DNA from: Oscillospiraceae bacterium
GTDB lineage: Bacteria; Bacillota; Clostridia; Oscillospirales; Ruminococcaceae
Direction: 5' to 3'
DNA length: 64,000 bases
Assembly (NCBI GenBank): GCA_025758045.1
Contig: CP107208.1
Coordinates: 2,976,001 to 3,040,000, forward strand
Numbering within the stretch: position 1 is the stretch's first letter; every line of letters starts with the position of its first letter. Below, piece by piece: positions 33,285 to 41,462 of this stretch. A model generated the notes under the pieces. It did not search any database, was not told the origin of the DNA, and saw only the letters and a list, made by a program, of their open reading frames with translations. A program made the position numbers and the translations under genes.

Positions 33285-33397
33285 AATTGCACTCGCCTTT
33301 CTGTTGCGCGGCTCTTTTCGCCAGTATGCACAAAATGAGCCTGTATCTTTTAGGCAAACGGACAAAGTACACCGCCGCCTGCCGGGTTCTTAATCTT

Positions 33398-33425
33398 AGT
33401 ATAACAAATTTTGAAAGAAAGTAAA
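33398..33425 (-). promoter_or_regulatory. Promoter of galK
   Basis: Minus strand TTTACT (33420-33425), 16-base spacer, TATACT (33398-33403). The leader of about 110 bases has a GC-rich stem near 33370-33385. Confidence 0.6.
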
Positions 33426-33446
33426 CATTTTTTTACGGCGCTTTTA

Positions 33447-33475
33447 TGGACTTTTGATGAATCCCCTGCTATAAT
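33447..33475 (+). promoter_or_regulatory. Promoter of the AraC-family regulator
   Basis: TGGACT (33447-33452), 17-base spacer, TATAAT (33470-33475). It lies back to back with the galK promoter with about 20 bases between them, so one operator could control both. Confidence 0.65.
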
Positions 33476-33559
33476 AAAATTACTATATTTTGCCCGCGGC
33501 CCCGGCTGCAGGCAAGGCGGCGCGGTGCCGGGGCGGCACCGCGCGGAGAGGGAGCTGTC

Positions 33560-34423
33560 ATGGATAACGAAACCAAGCAATCCTATAAGCAGAGCTACAC
33601 CGATAATGTAGAGCTGTCCATCTTCAACTGCGGGCATGAGTACTGCCAGCCGGGCCACACCTGGGGCCCCGGCGTGCGCGATCATTACCTCATCCACCTG
33701 GTGGTGGCGGGCCGCGGCGTGTACCAGGTCAACGGGTCGTCCTATACCCTGCAGGAGGGCGATCTGTTTCTGGCCAAGCCCAACCAGCTGATCACCTATG
33801 CGGCGGACGAGACCGACCCGTGGGAGTACTATTGGGTAGGCTTCAACGGGGCCTGCGCCAATAAGCTGGTGCAGCAGACGCCCTTCTCGGACACTCAACC
33901 GGTACACCGTTGCAAGGATCCCCAGGCCGTGCGGGAAGCGCTGTACAACATCTACCTGTCCCGCGGGCCGGAGCCCCAGTGCGAGGCCCTGATGACCGGC
34001 TACCTCTATATCTTTATGGCCCACCTGATGCAGGCGGCCCGCGAAGCCATGCCCAACGTGGGCTCCTCCAGCAGCCAGTATGTACTGGCCGCCATCAAGT
34101 ATATCCAGTTCAACTATTCCCACGACATCTCGGTGGACGACATCGCCAAGGCCGTCGGCGTCAGCCGCAGCCATTTGTACCGCGTGTTTATGTCCAACGT
34201 TGGGCAAAGCCCCATCGATTATTTGACGCATTATCGTATCAGCGAGGCCTGCAGCCTGCTAAAGAATTCCACCCTGTCCATCGCCGAGATCGCGGTGTCG
34301 GTCGGCTTCTTTGACCAGTTCTACTTCTCCCGCGTCTTCAAAAAGGTAAAGAAAGTCCCGCCGAGCAAGTACCTGACCGCCCTGGACGCCGAGCAGAAAG
34401 CCGCCCAGCAGGCCCAGCAGTAA
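33560..34423 (+). CDS. AraC-family transcriptional regulator with cupin sensor domain
   Basis: Protein of 287 aa. The N-terminal half is an AraC-type cupin for ligand sensing (HYLIHLVVAGRGVYQVNGSS, LQEGDLFLAKPNQLITYAAD, WEYYWVGFNG), and the C-terminal 100 residues hold two HTH motifs (ISVDDIAKAVGVSRSHLYRV and LSIAEIAVSVGFFDQFYFSR, FKKVKKVPPSKY). The resemblance is to MsmR/RafR-like sugar regulators. Its divergence from galK suggests galactose or alpha-galactoside sensing; this is inference. GGAGAGGGAGC precedes the ATG. The rlmD gene follows 23 bases later. Confidence 0.92.
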   Translation: MDNETKQSYKQSYTDNVELSIFNCGHEYCQPGHTWGPGVRDHYLIHLVVAGRGVYQVNGSSYTLQEGDLFLAKPNQLITYAADETDPWEYYWVGFNGACANKLVQQTPFSDTQPVHRCKDPQAVREALYNIYLSRGPEPQCEALMTGYLYIFMAHLMQAAREAMPNVGSSSSQYVLAAIKYIQFNYSHDISVDDIAKAVGVSRSHLYRVFMSNVGQSPIDYLTHYRISEACSLLKNSTLSIAEIAVSVGFFDQFYFSRVFKKVKKVPPSKYLTALDAEQKAAQQAQQ

Positions 34424-34446
34424 AGAGCAAAATGTAAGGAGCAACC

Positions 34447-36087
34447 ATGGCCTTTCAGAAAAATCAGATCCTGACCCTCTCCATTGAATCCCTTTCCAAC
34501 GACGGCAGCGGCGTGGCCCATCATGACGGCCAGGCCGTTTTTGTCGCAGCCGCCGCCCCCGGCGATGTGGCCGAAGTGCGCATCGTCAAGCCCATGAAAG
34601 GCTATGCCTTCGGCAAACTGGAAAAGCTGCTGACCCCCGGCCCCGGCCGCGTCAAACAGGATTGTCCCGTAGCCGGCCCCTGCGGCGGCTGCGGCCTGCG
34701 GCATATCAGCTATGCGGCCGAGTGCGCCGCCAAAACGCAGTTTGTGCGGGATGCTTTTGAGCGCCTGGCCAAGCTGGACGTGCCCGTGCACGAGGTGCTG
34801 GGCGCCCCCGCCGCCGACCGCTACCGCAACAAGGTGCAGCTGCCCGTCGGCACCGACGAAAACGGGCATCTGGTGACCGGCTTTTTTGCGGGCCGCAGCC
34901 ATCGCATCGTCCCCTGCGCCGACTGCAAGCTGCAGCCGGACTGGATGAACGCCCTGGCCGCCCGCGCCTGCACCCTGCTGGAAGAAAACGGCATCACCGC
35001 CTACAACGAGGAAACCCACACCGGCCGTGTGCGCCATTTATACATGCGTCAGGGCTGGCACAGCGGCCAGCGCCTGCTGTGCTTTGTGGTAAACGGCAAC
35101 GGCCTGCCCAATGAGGCCGAGATTTGCGCCGCTTTGCAGAAAGAATTCGATTTAACGACGATTCTCATCAACCGCAACAACGCCCGCACTAATGTGATTT
35201 TGGGTGCTAAAACCCGTGTGGCGCTCGGCCCCGGGTATATCGAGGATACGCTGTCCGGGGTCTCGCTTCGGATGGGTGTGCACGAATTTTACCAGGTCAA
35301 CACCCCCGCCGCCGAAGCCTTGTATGCCAAAGCGCGGGAATTTGCCGCGCTGACGCCGGATGATTTCCTGCTGGATCTCTACTGCGGCATGGGCACGATC
35401 GGGCTTTCGATGCTGCCCGACTGCCGCCGCCTGGTAGGCGTTGAGGTCGTGCCCCAGGCTGTAGACGGCGCGAAAGAGACCGCCGCCCGCCTGGGCCTTG
35501 CCGCCGACAAGGCCGACTTCCGCTGCCAAGACGCCGGTGCCGCTGCGGCCCAGCTGGCCGCCGAGGGCGCGCGCCCCGATGTGATCGTCGTCGACCCGCC
35601 CCGCAAGGGCTGCAACGAAGCCACGCTGACCGCCATCGCCGAAATGGCCCCGCGCACGGTGGTCATGGTCAGCTGCAACGCCGCCACCGCCGCCCGCGAT
35701 ACCCGCTGGCTGGTAGAGCACGGGTATAAGGCCGAAGAGGTGCAGCCGGTAGACCTCTTCCCCCGCACCAAACATGTGGAGACGGTTGTTTTACTTTCCA
35801 AGGGTGAGGTCGACTCGAAAAAGATTCGGGTTGAGTTCTCTTTGGAAGATATGGATATGTCCGAATTTCAAGATGGGGCAACCTACACCCAGATTAAGGA
35901 CTATGTGCTGGAGCATAGCGGGTTAAAGGTATCCAACCTGTATATCTCACAAATTAAGCGAAAATGTGGGATTGGGGTTGGTAAGAACTATAATTTGCCG
36001 AAGTCCGAGGATTCCAGACAGCCCCAGTGTCCACCGGAAAAAGAGAAAGCAATCCGAGAAGCATTCAAATATTTTGGGATGATCTAA
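34447..36087 (+). CDS. rlmD: 23S rRNA (uracil-C5)-methyltransferase RlmD with an acquired C-terminal tail
   Basis: SAM-dependent enzyme of 546 aa; ordinary RlmD proteins are about 450. The TRAM domain (1-60) is followed by the Fe-S cysteines (CPVAGPCGGCGLRH), the SAM site LDLYCGMGTIGLSM, and the catalytic motif VMVSCNAATAARD with the base-binding VDPPRKGC. The normal enzyme ends near HVETVVLL (residues 443-450). The next 95 residues (DSKKIRVEFSLEDMDMSEFQ to the final FGMI) are unrelated to the fold and use AT-rich codons from about 35785 on. I interpret this as the left end of the integrated element replacing the native 3' end. AAGGAG precedes the ATG. Confidence 0.92.
   Translation: MAFQKNQILTLSIESLSNDGSGVAHHDGQAVFVAAAAPGDVAEVRIVKPMKGYAFGKLEKLLTPGPGRVKQDCPVAGPCGGCGLRHISYAAECAAKTQFVRDAFERLAKLDVPVHEVLGAPAADRYRNKVQLPVGTDENGHLVTGFFAGRSHRIVPCADCKLQPDWMNALAARACTLLEENGITAYNEETHTGRVRHLYMRQGWHSGQRLLCFVVNGNGLPNEAEICAALQKEFDLTTILINRNNARTNVILGAKTRVALGPGYIEDTLSGVSLRMGVHEFYQVNTPAAEALYAKAREFAALTPDDFLLDLYCGMGTIGLSMLPDCRRLVGVEVVPQAVDGAKETAARLGLAADKADFRCQDAGAAAAQLAAEGARPDVIVVDPPRKGCNEATLTAIAEMAPRTVVMVSCNAATAARDTRWLVEHGYKAEEVQPVDLFPRTKHVETVVLLSKGEVDSKKIRVEFSLEDMDMSEFQDGATYTQIKDYVLEHSGLKVSNLYISQIKRKCGIGVGKNYNLPKSEDSRQPQCPPEKEKAIREAFKYFGMI
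35773..35800 (+). other. Predicted left attachment junction (attL) inside rlmD
   Basis: Codons CAT GTG GAG ACG are GC-rich host style; the following GTT GTT TTA CTT TCC are AT-rich. The same in-frame pattern GTn-GAG-nnn-GTn-GTn occurs at the recombinase 3' end (50478-50492), so the crossover is placed near 35779-35787. Confidence 0.5.
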
Positions 36088-36111
36088 CATCCAGCAAAGT
36101 GGAGGTTTCTT

Positions 36112-36357
36112 ATGGATAGGTTGATTTCTTGTGAGTTCAACATGGATAATGCCTGTGTGGAACTGAAATTCTTAGATGGCAGTATGATTGCTATTGATAC
36201 AATAGCCGTGGAGAATGAGGTTGCTGACAATATGTATCAGCGGTCAGAGCTGGACTATCTAATCTACAATGACCCGATTGGATATGCAGACTTGATATTG
36301 AACGGAAACCCCGAAATTTATCTAAAAACTGTAACTGAATGTAAACCCTTAGATTAA
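36112..36357 (+). CDS. Small DUF6061-like protein
   Basis: Acidic protein of 81 aa (LISCEFNMDNACVELKFLDG, SMIAIDTIAVENEVADNMYQ, SELDYLIYNDPIGYADLIL). It resembles a small family, DUF6061, that I know from mobile elements of gut Clostridia; its function is unknown. GGAGG lies before the ATG, 24 bases after the rlmD stop, so it is probably co-transcribed with rlmD. AT-rich composition places it in the element. A terminator follows at once. Confidence 0.8.
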   Translation: MDRLISCEFNMDNACVELKFLDGSMIAIDTIAVENEVADNMYQRSELDYLIYNDPIGYADLILNGNPEIYLKTVTECKPLD

Positions 36358-36363
36358 AACTCA

Positions 36364-36400
36364 GCCCTCTGCCTTTTCCTTGGCAGAGGGCCGTTTTTTG
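36364..36400 (+). terminator. Terminator after the DUF6061-like gene
   Basis: Perfect 10-bp stem GCCCTCTGCC/GGCAGAGGGC (36364-36373 with 36382-36391) and a T6 run. It lies between convergent genes. Confidence 0.9.
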
Positions 36401-36408
36401 CTTAACAG

Positions 36409-39054
36409 TTATTGAGCATCCCTTAATTGCTCTACAACACTGCATTTCGCTGCATTGTCATACATCATGCAAGGAATCAGCCACCCCAGCAGAAGAAATA
36501 CCGGAATTGTCAGCAGGACAGGCAGAATGGTGAATCGATACTCAAAGAACCAGAACATACTGCCCAGCATTTTTCCTGCAAGAGGTCCCACCGCCAGCGA
36601 CAGAATAAAGGCCGCCGATACGGAGGACATTGCGTAAAACAATCCCTCGTAGATCAGCATGGTTTTGAGCTGCCGGTTCGTCATTCCTACAGCCTGAAGC
36701 ACAGCAAATTCACGGCGGCGGGAAAGAATACTGGTCATCATGGCGTTGAAGAAATTTAAGAGTCCCACCAGCCCAATGATAGCACAGAGGATACCACCTA
36801 TCAGAAGGAACATCTGCCGGAACTGAGCAAATTCAGAGCGAGCCGTGGCCTTGCTTTCATACATCAAGGGCGAAAACTCACCGGCAGTGAGCTTCGATAG
36901 ATATTGCTCTGCTTCGGCCTCGTCAACTTCGTCCGCTGTGTCGAACAGGTAGAGCATCGGAATGGCCGCACCACCGCTGTCCCTCTGTGCGGTATCCACA
37001 GACAAAACCGCCTCATATCCAATACCATCATAACGATAACTCATGGAAAACGGAAGCTCTACCAAGGCGCAGACCGTGTACTCTACATCTCTGGCTCCAT
37101 ACAGTTTTTCCTGAAGGTACTCCTCCGGTGTATCTTCGGTGCAGAGTTCCCCGGTGCGGCTGTCGATATATTTCACATCGTCCGTATAGGTAGCGGTAAT
37201 CGTGTCTCCCACCTTGGGGTAGTATTCAGGATTGGGCAGATTGCCGTAGTCATCTAAGGAAACCGCAATGGCAATAGCGTTATTGTTTGGCTCCAGCATA
37301 GGAGAAATATCTCCGTCGAATACTTGCAGCTTGTCAAACAGGCTGTTATCCAAAGCCTCAATTCTGGTCTTTCCCATCACCATATTGCCCCGGTGCTCCA
37401 TGCGGCTCATATGGCTGTCCACCTGCTCAGCACTTTCGAACAATGCATAGTCCTGCCGCAGAGCATCCTCCGTCATCCAAAGATATACGGGTTTTCGCAC
37501 AGCATATCCCGTGCCGGAAAGACTGGACTTTGTGTTTGCTGCGATCTCTTCGATCTGTTCCGGCGTGATGAATTCATCTGCCGGGTTGTAATGGAAATAG
37601 TCGGGCGTGCTGACGATAAAATCGGCGCAGGTCATGAAGGATACATACTTCTCCATGCTGAAGCCGCCCACAAAGGCACACAGTGCATTGAACAGCGTCA
37701 CCGACAGTGCCAGAGACACCACCACCAGCACCGTCTTTTTTTTGTTTCGTCCCAGATTGGCAAAGGCCATCTGATGGAGCTTCGCTCCCCGGGTGCTGCG
37801 CTGTTTTTTCTTGGTCTGCATCGCATCTGTATATTTGGTAGCCTCCACCGGAGAAACCCTGGCTGCCATTTTCCCGGGCTTGGAGCAGGACAAAAGCACC
37901 GTCAGCAGGGCAAACAGCACGGAGCCAACAAAGATCACAGGCGAAGTGCTGATGGTGGTGATGCCTGCATCCAACTGGGTGGAGCGCAAGACAACAGGCA
38001 CCAGAACAGCGCCAATGCCATAGCCCAACAGCAGCCCCGCCGGAATGCCGATCAGACAAAGCAGAAGTGCCTGCTGGCGAATGATGCGTTTGAGCTGCCG
38101 GGGCGTTGTGCCAATGGTTTTCAGAAGCCCGTAAAACCGGATATCCCCCGCAACAGAGATCTGGAAAATGTTATAGATGATAAGATACCCGGTGAAAATC
38201 ACCAGCAGCAAAAAAGCTGCTATGGCGATCACAAGTTCCGGATCGAGCTGCGACTCCAGCTGGGATGAGGTATATCCCCAGTTGACGCCGATTCGAACGC
38301 TGTTGGGATCGGTATAGCTGTCCCATGTGTAGCCGAGATCGGTATCCACCTGCTCCATCTGCCCTTGAATGTTTGTACTGGAAGCCATCATGACATTCAG
38401 GTCAGTGCGGAAGGGCTGTAGCCCTGTTTTCACTGCCTGCGCTTCGATGTCATCTGCGTAATCACGGCTGATGTTGATGTAGTGAACAGGCATTAGTTCA
38501 TCATAGTCCCAATAGCCTACCAGCGTAAAGGTATCTGTTACAGTAAAGGCGGTTTGATCCTTGTCCGTAATGGAATAGGAAACCGTGACCTCGGCGCCCA
38601 GCTCCGGCGTTACGCCAAGCAGCTGCAACGCTGCCGTATCCATGGTTACCTCTTTGCCGCTTTCGGGCATCCGTCCGGTAGTAGGGGTTGCATAGCTCCA
38701 TTTAGTGCAGTTGGCATCCATGTAGCTGATCTCTGCCGGTATTTTGGCAAAGACCCCCTCCGCAGTGATACCGATTACCTTCCGTGCCCCCGTAGCTTTC
38801 ACCTTTGGGTGGGCAGCGATGCGTTCCGCCTGCTCGGGGGAAACATCCTTAAAGGTGCCATGCGCATAGCCGCCTACCTGCCGAAACTGGTAGGTTTCAT
38901 AACTGGCGTTCAACGACAAGACAATGGTGAACATGGACGTAAATAGCAGCGTTGTCAGCGCAATGGCAAAAATGGCGATCAGATTGCGACGACGGTTCGC
39001 ATAAAGAGATTTTAAGCTGAGTTTTCGAATACATTTTCGATTTTTGACATTCAT
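36409..39054 (-). CDS. ABC exporter permease with two FtsX/MacB-type domains
   Basis: Membrane protein of 881 aa. An N-terminal membrane segment (about 22-48) is followed by a large extracytoplasmic domain, then three segments (about 275-400), a cytoplasmic loop rich in Lys/Arg, a second copy of the same plan, and three final segments. The FtsX fold is visible in VISVAGDIRFYGLLKTIGTT-like text (DIRFYGLLKTIGTTPRQLKR) and in REFAVLQAVGMTNRQLKTML. Such permeases move or expel antimicrobial peptides or lipids. ATG 39054 with GGGAGGT is preferred over the GTG at 39063. It follows the ATPase gene by 15 bases and is cargo of the mobile element. Confidence 0.92.
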   Translation of the reverse strand: MNVKNRKCIRKLSLKSLYANRRRNLIAIFAIALTTLLFTSMFTIVLSLNASYETYQFRQVGGYAHGTFKDVSPEQAERIAAHPKVKATGARKVIGITAEGVFAKIPAEISYMDANCTKWSYATPTTGRMPESGKEVTMDTAALQLLGVTPELGAEVTVSYSITDKDQTAFTVTDTFTLVGYWDYDELMPVHYINISRDYADDIEAQAVKTGLQPFRTDLNVMMASSTNIQGQMEQVDTDLGYTWDSYTDPNSVRIGVNWGYTSSQLESQLDPELVIAIAAFLLLVIFTGYLIIYNIFQISVAGDIRFYGLLKTIGTTPRQLKRIIRQQALLLCLIGIPAGLLLGYGIGAVLVPVVLRSTQLDAGITTISTSPVIFVGSVLFALLTVLLSCSKPGKMAARVSPVEATKYTDAMQTKKKQRSTRGAKLHQMAFANLGRNKKKTVLVVVSLALSVTLFNALCAFVGGFSMEKYVSFMTCADFIVSTPDYFHYNPADEFITPEQIEEIAANTKSSLSGTGYAVRKPVYLWMTEDALRQDYALFESAEQVDSHMSRMEHRGNMVMGKTRIEALDNSLFDKLQVFDGDISPMLEPNNNAIAIAVSLDDYGNLPNPEYYPKVGDTITATYTDDVKYIDSRTGELCTEDTPEEYLQEKLYGARDVEYTVCALVELPFSMSYRYDGIGYEAVLSVDTAQRDSGGAAIPMLYLFDTADEVDEAEAEQYLSKLTAGEFSPLMYESKATARSEFAQFRQMFLLIGGILCAIIGLVGLLNFFNAMMTSILSRRREFAVLQAVGMTNRQLKTMLIYEGLFYAMSSVSAAFILSLAVGPLAGKMLGSMFWFFEYRFTILPVLLTIPVFLLLGWLIPCMMYDNAAKCSVVEQLRDAQ

Positions 39055-39069
39055 CGTAGCCACCTCCCG

Positions 39070-39741
39070 TTAGTTCTGGGAGACGATCCGACCGTCTTCG
39101 ATACGGATAATGCGGTCTGCCATCTGCGCAATTTCTTCGTTGTGAGTGATCATTACGATTGTCTGGGCGAACTTTTGACTGGTGACTTTCAAAAGGCTCA
39201 ATACATCCTGGCTGGTTTTGGAATCCAGATTGCCGGTGGGTTCATCTGCCAGAATGATAGCGGGTGCTGCCGCCAGCGCACGGGCAATGGCTACTCGCTG
39301 CTGTTGACCGCCTGAGAGCTGATTGGGCAGCGCATCCAGACGATCATCCAGCCCAAGTGTCTGTACAATTTGCTGTACGAAATCCTTATTGACCTTGCCA
39401 CCGTCCAGCTCAATGGGTAGAACAATATTTTCATACACATTCAGCACCGGAACAAGATTATATGCTTGGAACACAAAGCCGATTTTCCTGCGGCGGAAGA
39501 TGGTCAGCGCTTCCTCCTTCAGGGAGAAAATATCCTGTCCGTCCACCATGACCGTGCCACTTGTAGGGCGATCCAGCCCGCCCAGCATGTGCAGCAGCGT
39601 GGATTTGCCGGAGCCGGATGTGCCGACAATTGCAACAAATTCGCCCTTCTTTACACTTAAATCAACTCCATCCAACGCATGAACTGCGTTATTGCCGGAG
39701 CCATAAATCTTTTTCAGGTTTTTTGCCTGTAAAACTTCCAT
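39070..39741 (-). CDS. ABC exporter ATPase (MacB/LolD/BceA type)
   Basis: ATPase of 223 aa. Walker A is AIVGTSGSGKSTLLHMLGGL, signature QLSGGQQQRVAIARALAAAP, Walker B IILADEPTGNLDS, H-loop VMITHNEEIAQMADR. It pairs with the large FtsX-type permease downstream. GGAGGT lies before ATG 39741; longer readings pass through a hairpin and are unlikely. Its leader carries the inverted repeat described at 39759-39810, a plausible control point for the neighbouring two-component system. Confidence 0.95.
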   Translation of the reverse strand: MEVLQAKNLKKIYGSGNNAVHALDGVDLSVKKGEFVAIVGTSGSGKSTLLHMLGGLDRPTSGTVMVDGQDIFSLKEEALTIFRRRKIGFVFQAYNLVPVLNVYENIVLPIELDGGKVNKDFVQQIVQTLGLDDRLDALPNQLSGGQQQRVAIARALAAAPAIILADEPTGNLDSKTSQDVLSLLKVTSQKFAQTIVMITHNEEIAQMADRIIRIEDGRIVSQN

Positions 39742-39758
39742 AAATGAGTACCTCCATG

Positions 39759-39810
39759 AAAAAATCTGTATGTATGAAAGGAAATGATCCTTTGATACAT
39801 ACAGATTATC
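39759..39810 (-). promoter_or_regulatory. Promoter -10 box overlapping a long hairpin before the ABC exporter genes
   Basis: On the minus strand GATAAT (39805-39810) directly abuts a stem of CTGTATGTAT/ATACATACAG (39766-39775 with 39795-39804) extended inward by AAAGGA/TCCTTT, then ATTTTTTC. It can be read as an operator at the transcription start or as an attenuator; the exporter ribosome site begins about 6 bases beyond the T-run. Confidence 0.6.
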
Positions 39811-39876
39811 GCATAGGAATCTTTCCACATTCTTTCCGGCGGAAAATGAAATCTAACAGTTTTGATAGAATTGTTG

Positions 39877-40776
39877 TTATTTCGGCAGAAATATGGAAAA
39901 CGTACTTCCTTTTCCCGGAACGGAAGCAACCTTGATATAACCGCCCTCGCCGGATATGATCTGTCGGGCAAGGTATAAGCCGATGCCGACCCCTTCTTGT
40001 TTCTGCACACTATTCGAGCGGTAAAAGCGAGCAAATATCTTCGCTTGCTCAGTTTCCGGTATGCCTGAACCGGTATCCGATATATCGATCCTTGCAAACA
40101 TTTCATAGCTTACGGCAGAAATAGTAATGGTGCCATGCTCTGTATATTTGATGGCGTTGTCTACGATATTAGCCAGCGCTTCCGCTGTCCATTTGAAGTC
40201 GAATACAGCAAAAGCATCGGTATCTTGCAGTTGCAAAGACAATCCTTTTTCAGAAACCTTGGCGGCATATTGTTCTACTACGCTTTCAAGCAGCGGCTGC
40301 AGCGCTGCCGGCTGGGGGGAGAGTGAAATGATCCCGTTTTCCAGTCTGGAAAGCTTTACGAGAGAATCGATCAGAAATCGCAGCTTTTCCGATTGTTTGT
40401 ACAGCGCCTCCACATTTGCCTTCGCCGATGCAGGCAGAGTTTCCTCCATCAAAAGCTCGCTGTATAACAGCAGATTTGCAATCGGCGTTTTCGTTTGGTG
40501 GGAAATGTCCGCAATCAAGGTCTTGATTTTGTCTTTTTCCTGCGCTACATTTTGAGAAGATGCTTCTGCGGCGGAAAGATAGTGCGCAAACTTCGTTTCC
40601 AATGCAGATAGCTGGCTTTCATCAAAATTGGTTTCAGAAAAGGAGCCGGTCATGGCAGCGTCCAGCATCCTTTCGATTTCTTCCATCGTTTTTCTGATCT
40701 TCCTCCGCTCCCATAATACAGCAGCTATCGCCGCCAGAAAACATAGCAGTATGATCACAATGCCGGTTTTATTCAT
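39877..40776 (-). CDS. Sensor histidine kinase, small N terminus
   Basis: Kinase of 299 aa with a single N-terminal membrane segment (GIVIILLCFLAAIAAVLW) and no extracellular sensor. The phospho-His lies in LIADISHQTKTPIANLLL. The ATPase has the N box VDNAIKYTEHG, G1 DTGSGIPETEQ and G2 GVGIGLYLARQI. The layout resembles kinases that sense through a partner ABC transporter, as in BceS-type systems (established for that family, inferred here). It overlaps the response regulator by 8 bases. Confidence 0.93.
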   Translation of the reverse strand: MNKTGIVIILLCFLAAIAAVLWERRKIRKTMEEIERMLDAAMTGSFSETNFDESQLSALETKFAHYLSAAEASSQNVAQEKDKIKTLIADISHQTKTPIANLLLYSELLMEETLPASAKANVEALYKQSEKLRFLIDSLVKLSRLENGIISLSPQPAALQPLLESVVEQYAAKVSEKGLSLQLQDTDAFAVFDFKWTAEALANIVDNAIKYTEHGTITISAVSYEMFARIDISDTGSGIPETEQAKIFARFYRSNSVQKQEGVGIGLYLARQIISGEGGYIKVASVPGKGSTFSIFLPK

Positions 40777-41446
40777 CTTTTGTCACCCAGCTATAACCGA
40801 TTCCGTAGATGGTTTTAATGTATTTCTGTGCGCCAAGCTTATCCCTCAGACGCTTGATCGTAACAGACAAAGCATTTTCATCCACATATTCTGCGCCATC
40901 TGTCCAGATCCGGTCGACAAGGTCTCCACGGGTCATGGTTCGGCCTCGGTTTTCAACAAGCAGACGCAGTAATTTTTGTTCTGTTTTGCTCAATTCAACT
41001 TTTGAATCTCCCACATAAAAGGTCATAGCCTCAAAGTCAAAGTGAAATAGATCCATATGGAACGGCGCATTTTTATGGTTTGACACTTGCTTTCGCAGTT
41101 GGGTATTCACCCTTGCACGCAAAACCGAAAGAGAAAAGGGCTTGGTAATATAATCATCAGCGCCCCTCTCCAGTCCGTCTACGATGTCCAGATCGGTGTC
41201 ATTGGCAGTCAGCAGAATAACAGGAATATAGGGTGTGTTTTCCTTGACCTCCCGGAGCAGCTCAAGCCCACTGCCATCCGGCAGATTGATATCCAGCAGG
41301 ATCAGGGATACACCGCCGCAAAGCAGCTGTTCCTTCGCCGCTTTTAGGTCTTGGCAGGAAATGATCTGACGGTCATCTGCTTTCAGTGCTTTACTTAAAC
41401 CCTGATTCAACCCTATATCATCTTCAATAATCAATAATTGTTCCAT
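40769..41446 (-). CDS. OmpR/PhoB-type response regulator
   Basis: Regulator of 225 aa. The receiver has LLIIEDDIGLNQGLSKALK, the phospho-Asp in LILLDINLPDGSG, and lysine in DDYITKPFSLSVLRARV. The C-terminal winged helix has ELSKTEQKLLRLLVENRGRT and LSVTIKRLRDKLGAQKYIKT. AGGGAGTGAG precedes ATG 41446. It probably drives the exporter genes at 39741, whose leader holds a 10-bp inverted repeat. It is part of the element cargo. Confidence 0.95.
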   Translation of the reverse strand: MEQLLIIEDDIGLNQGLSKALKADDRQIISCQDLKAAKEQLLCGGVSLILLDINLPDGSGLELLREVKENTPYIPVILLTANDTDLDIVDGLERGADDYITKPFSLSVLRARVNTQLRKQVSNHKNAPFHMDLFHFDFEAMTFYVGDSKVELSKTEQKLLRLLVENRGRTMTRGDLVDRIWTDGAEYVDENALSVTIKRLRDKLGAQKYIKTIYGIGYSWVTKDE

Positions 41447-41462
41447 GTATCTCACTCCCTCG

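Noticed and set aside
32031..33338. 435-codon plus-strand frame opposite galK
   Set aside because: Shadow frame: the galactokinase motifs on the minus strand are unambiguous and the mirrored protein has no recognisable fold.
33560..34423. AraC-family regulator as part of the mobile element
   Set aside because: Codon use is host-like, it is divergent from galK with back-to-back promoters, and the composition change comes only at about 35.78 kb.
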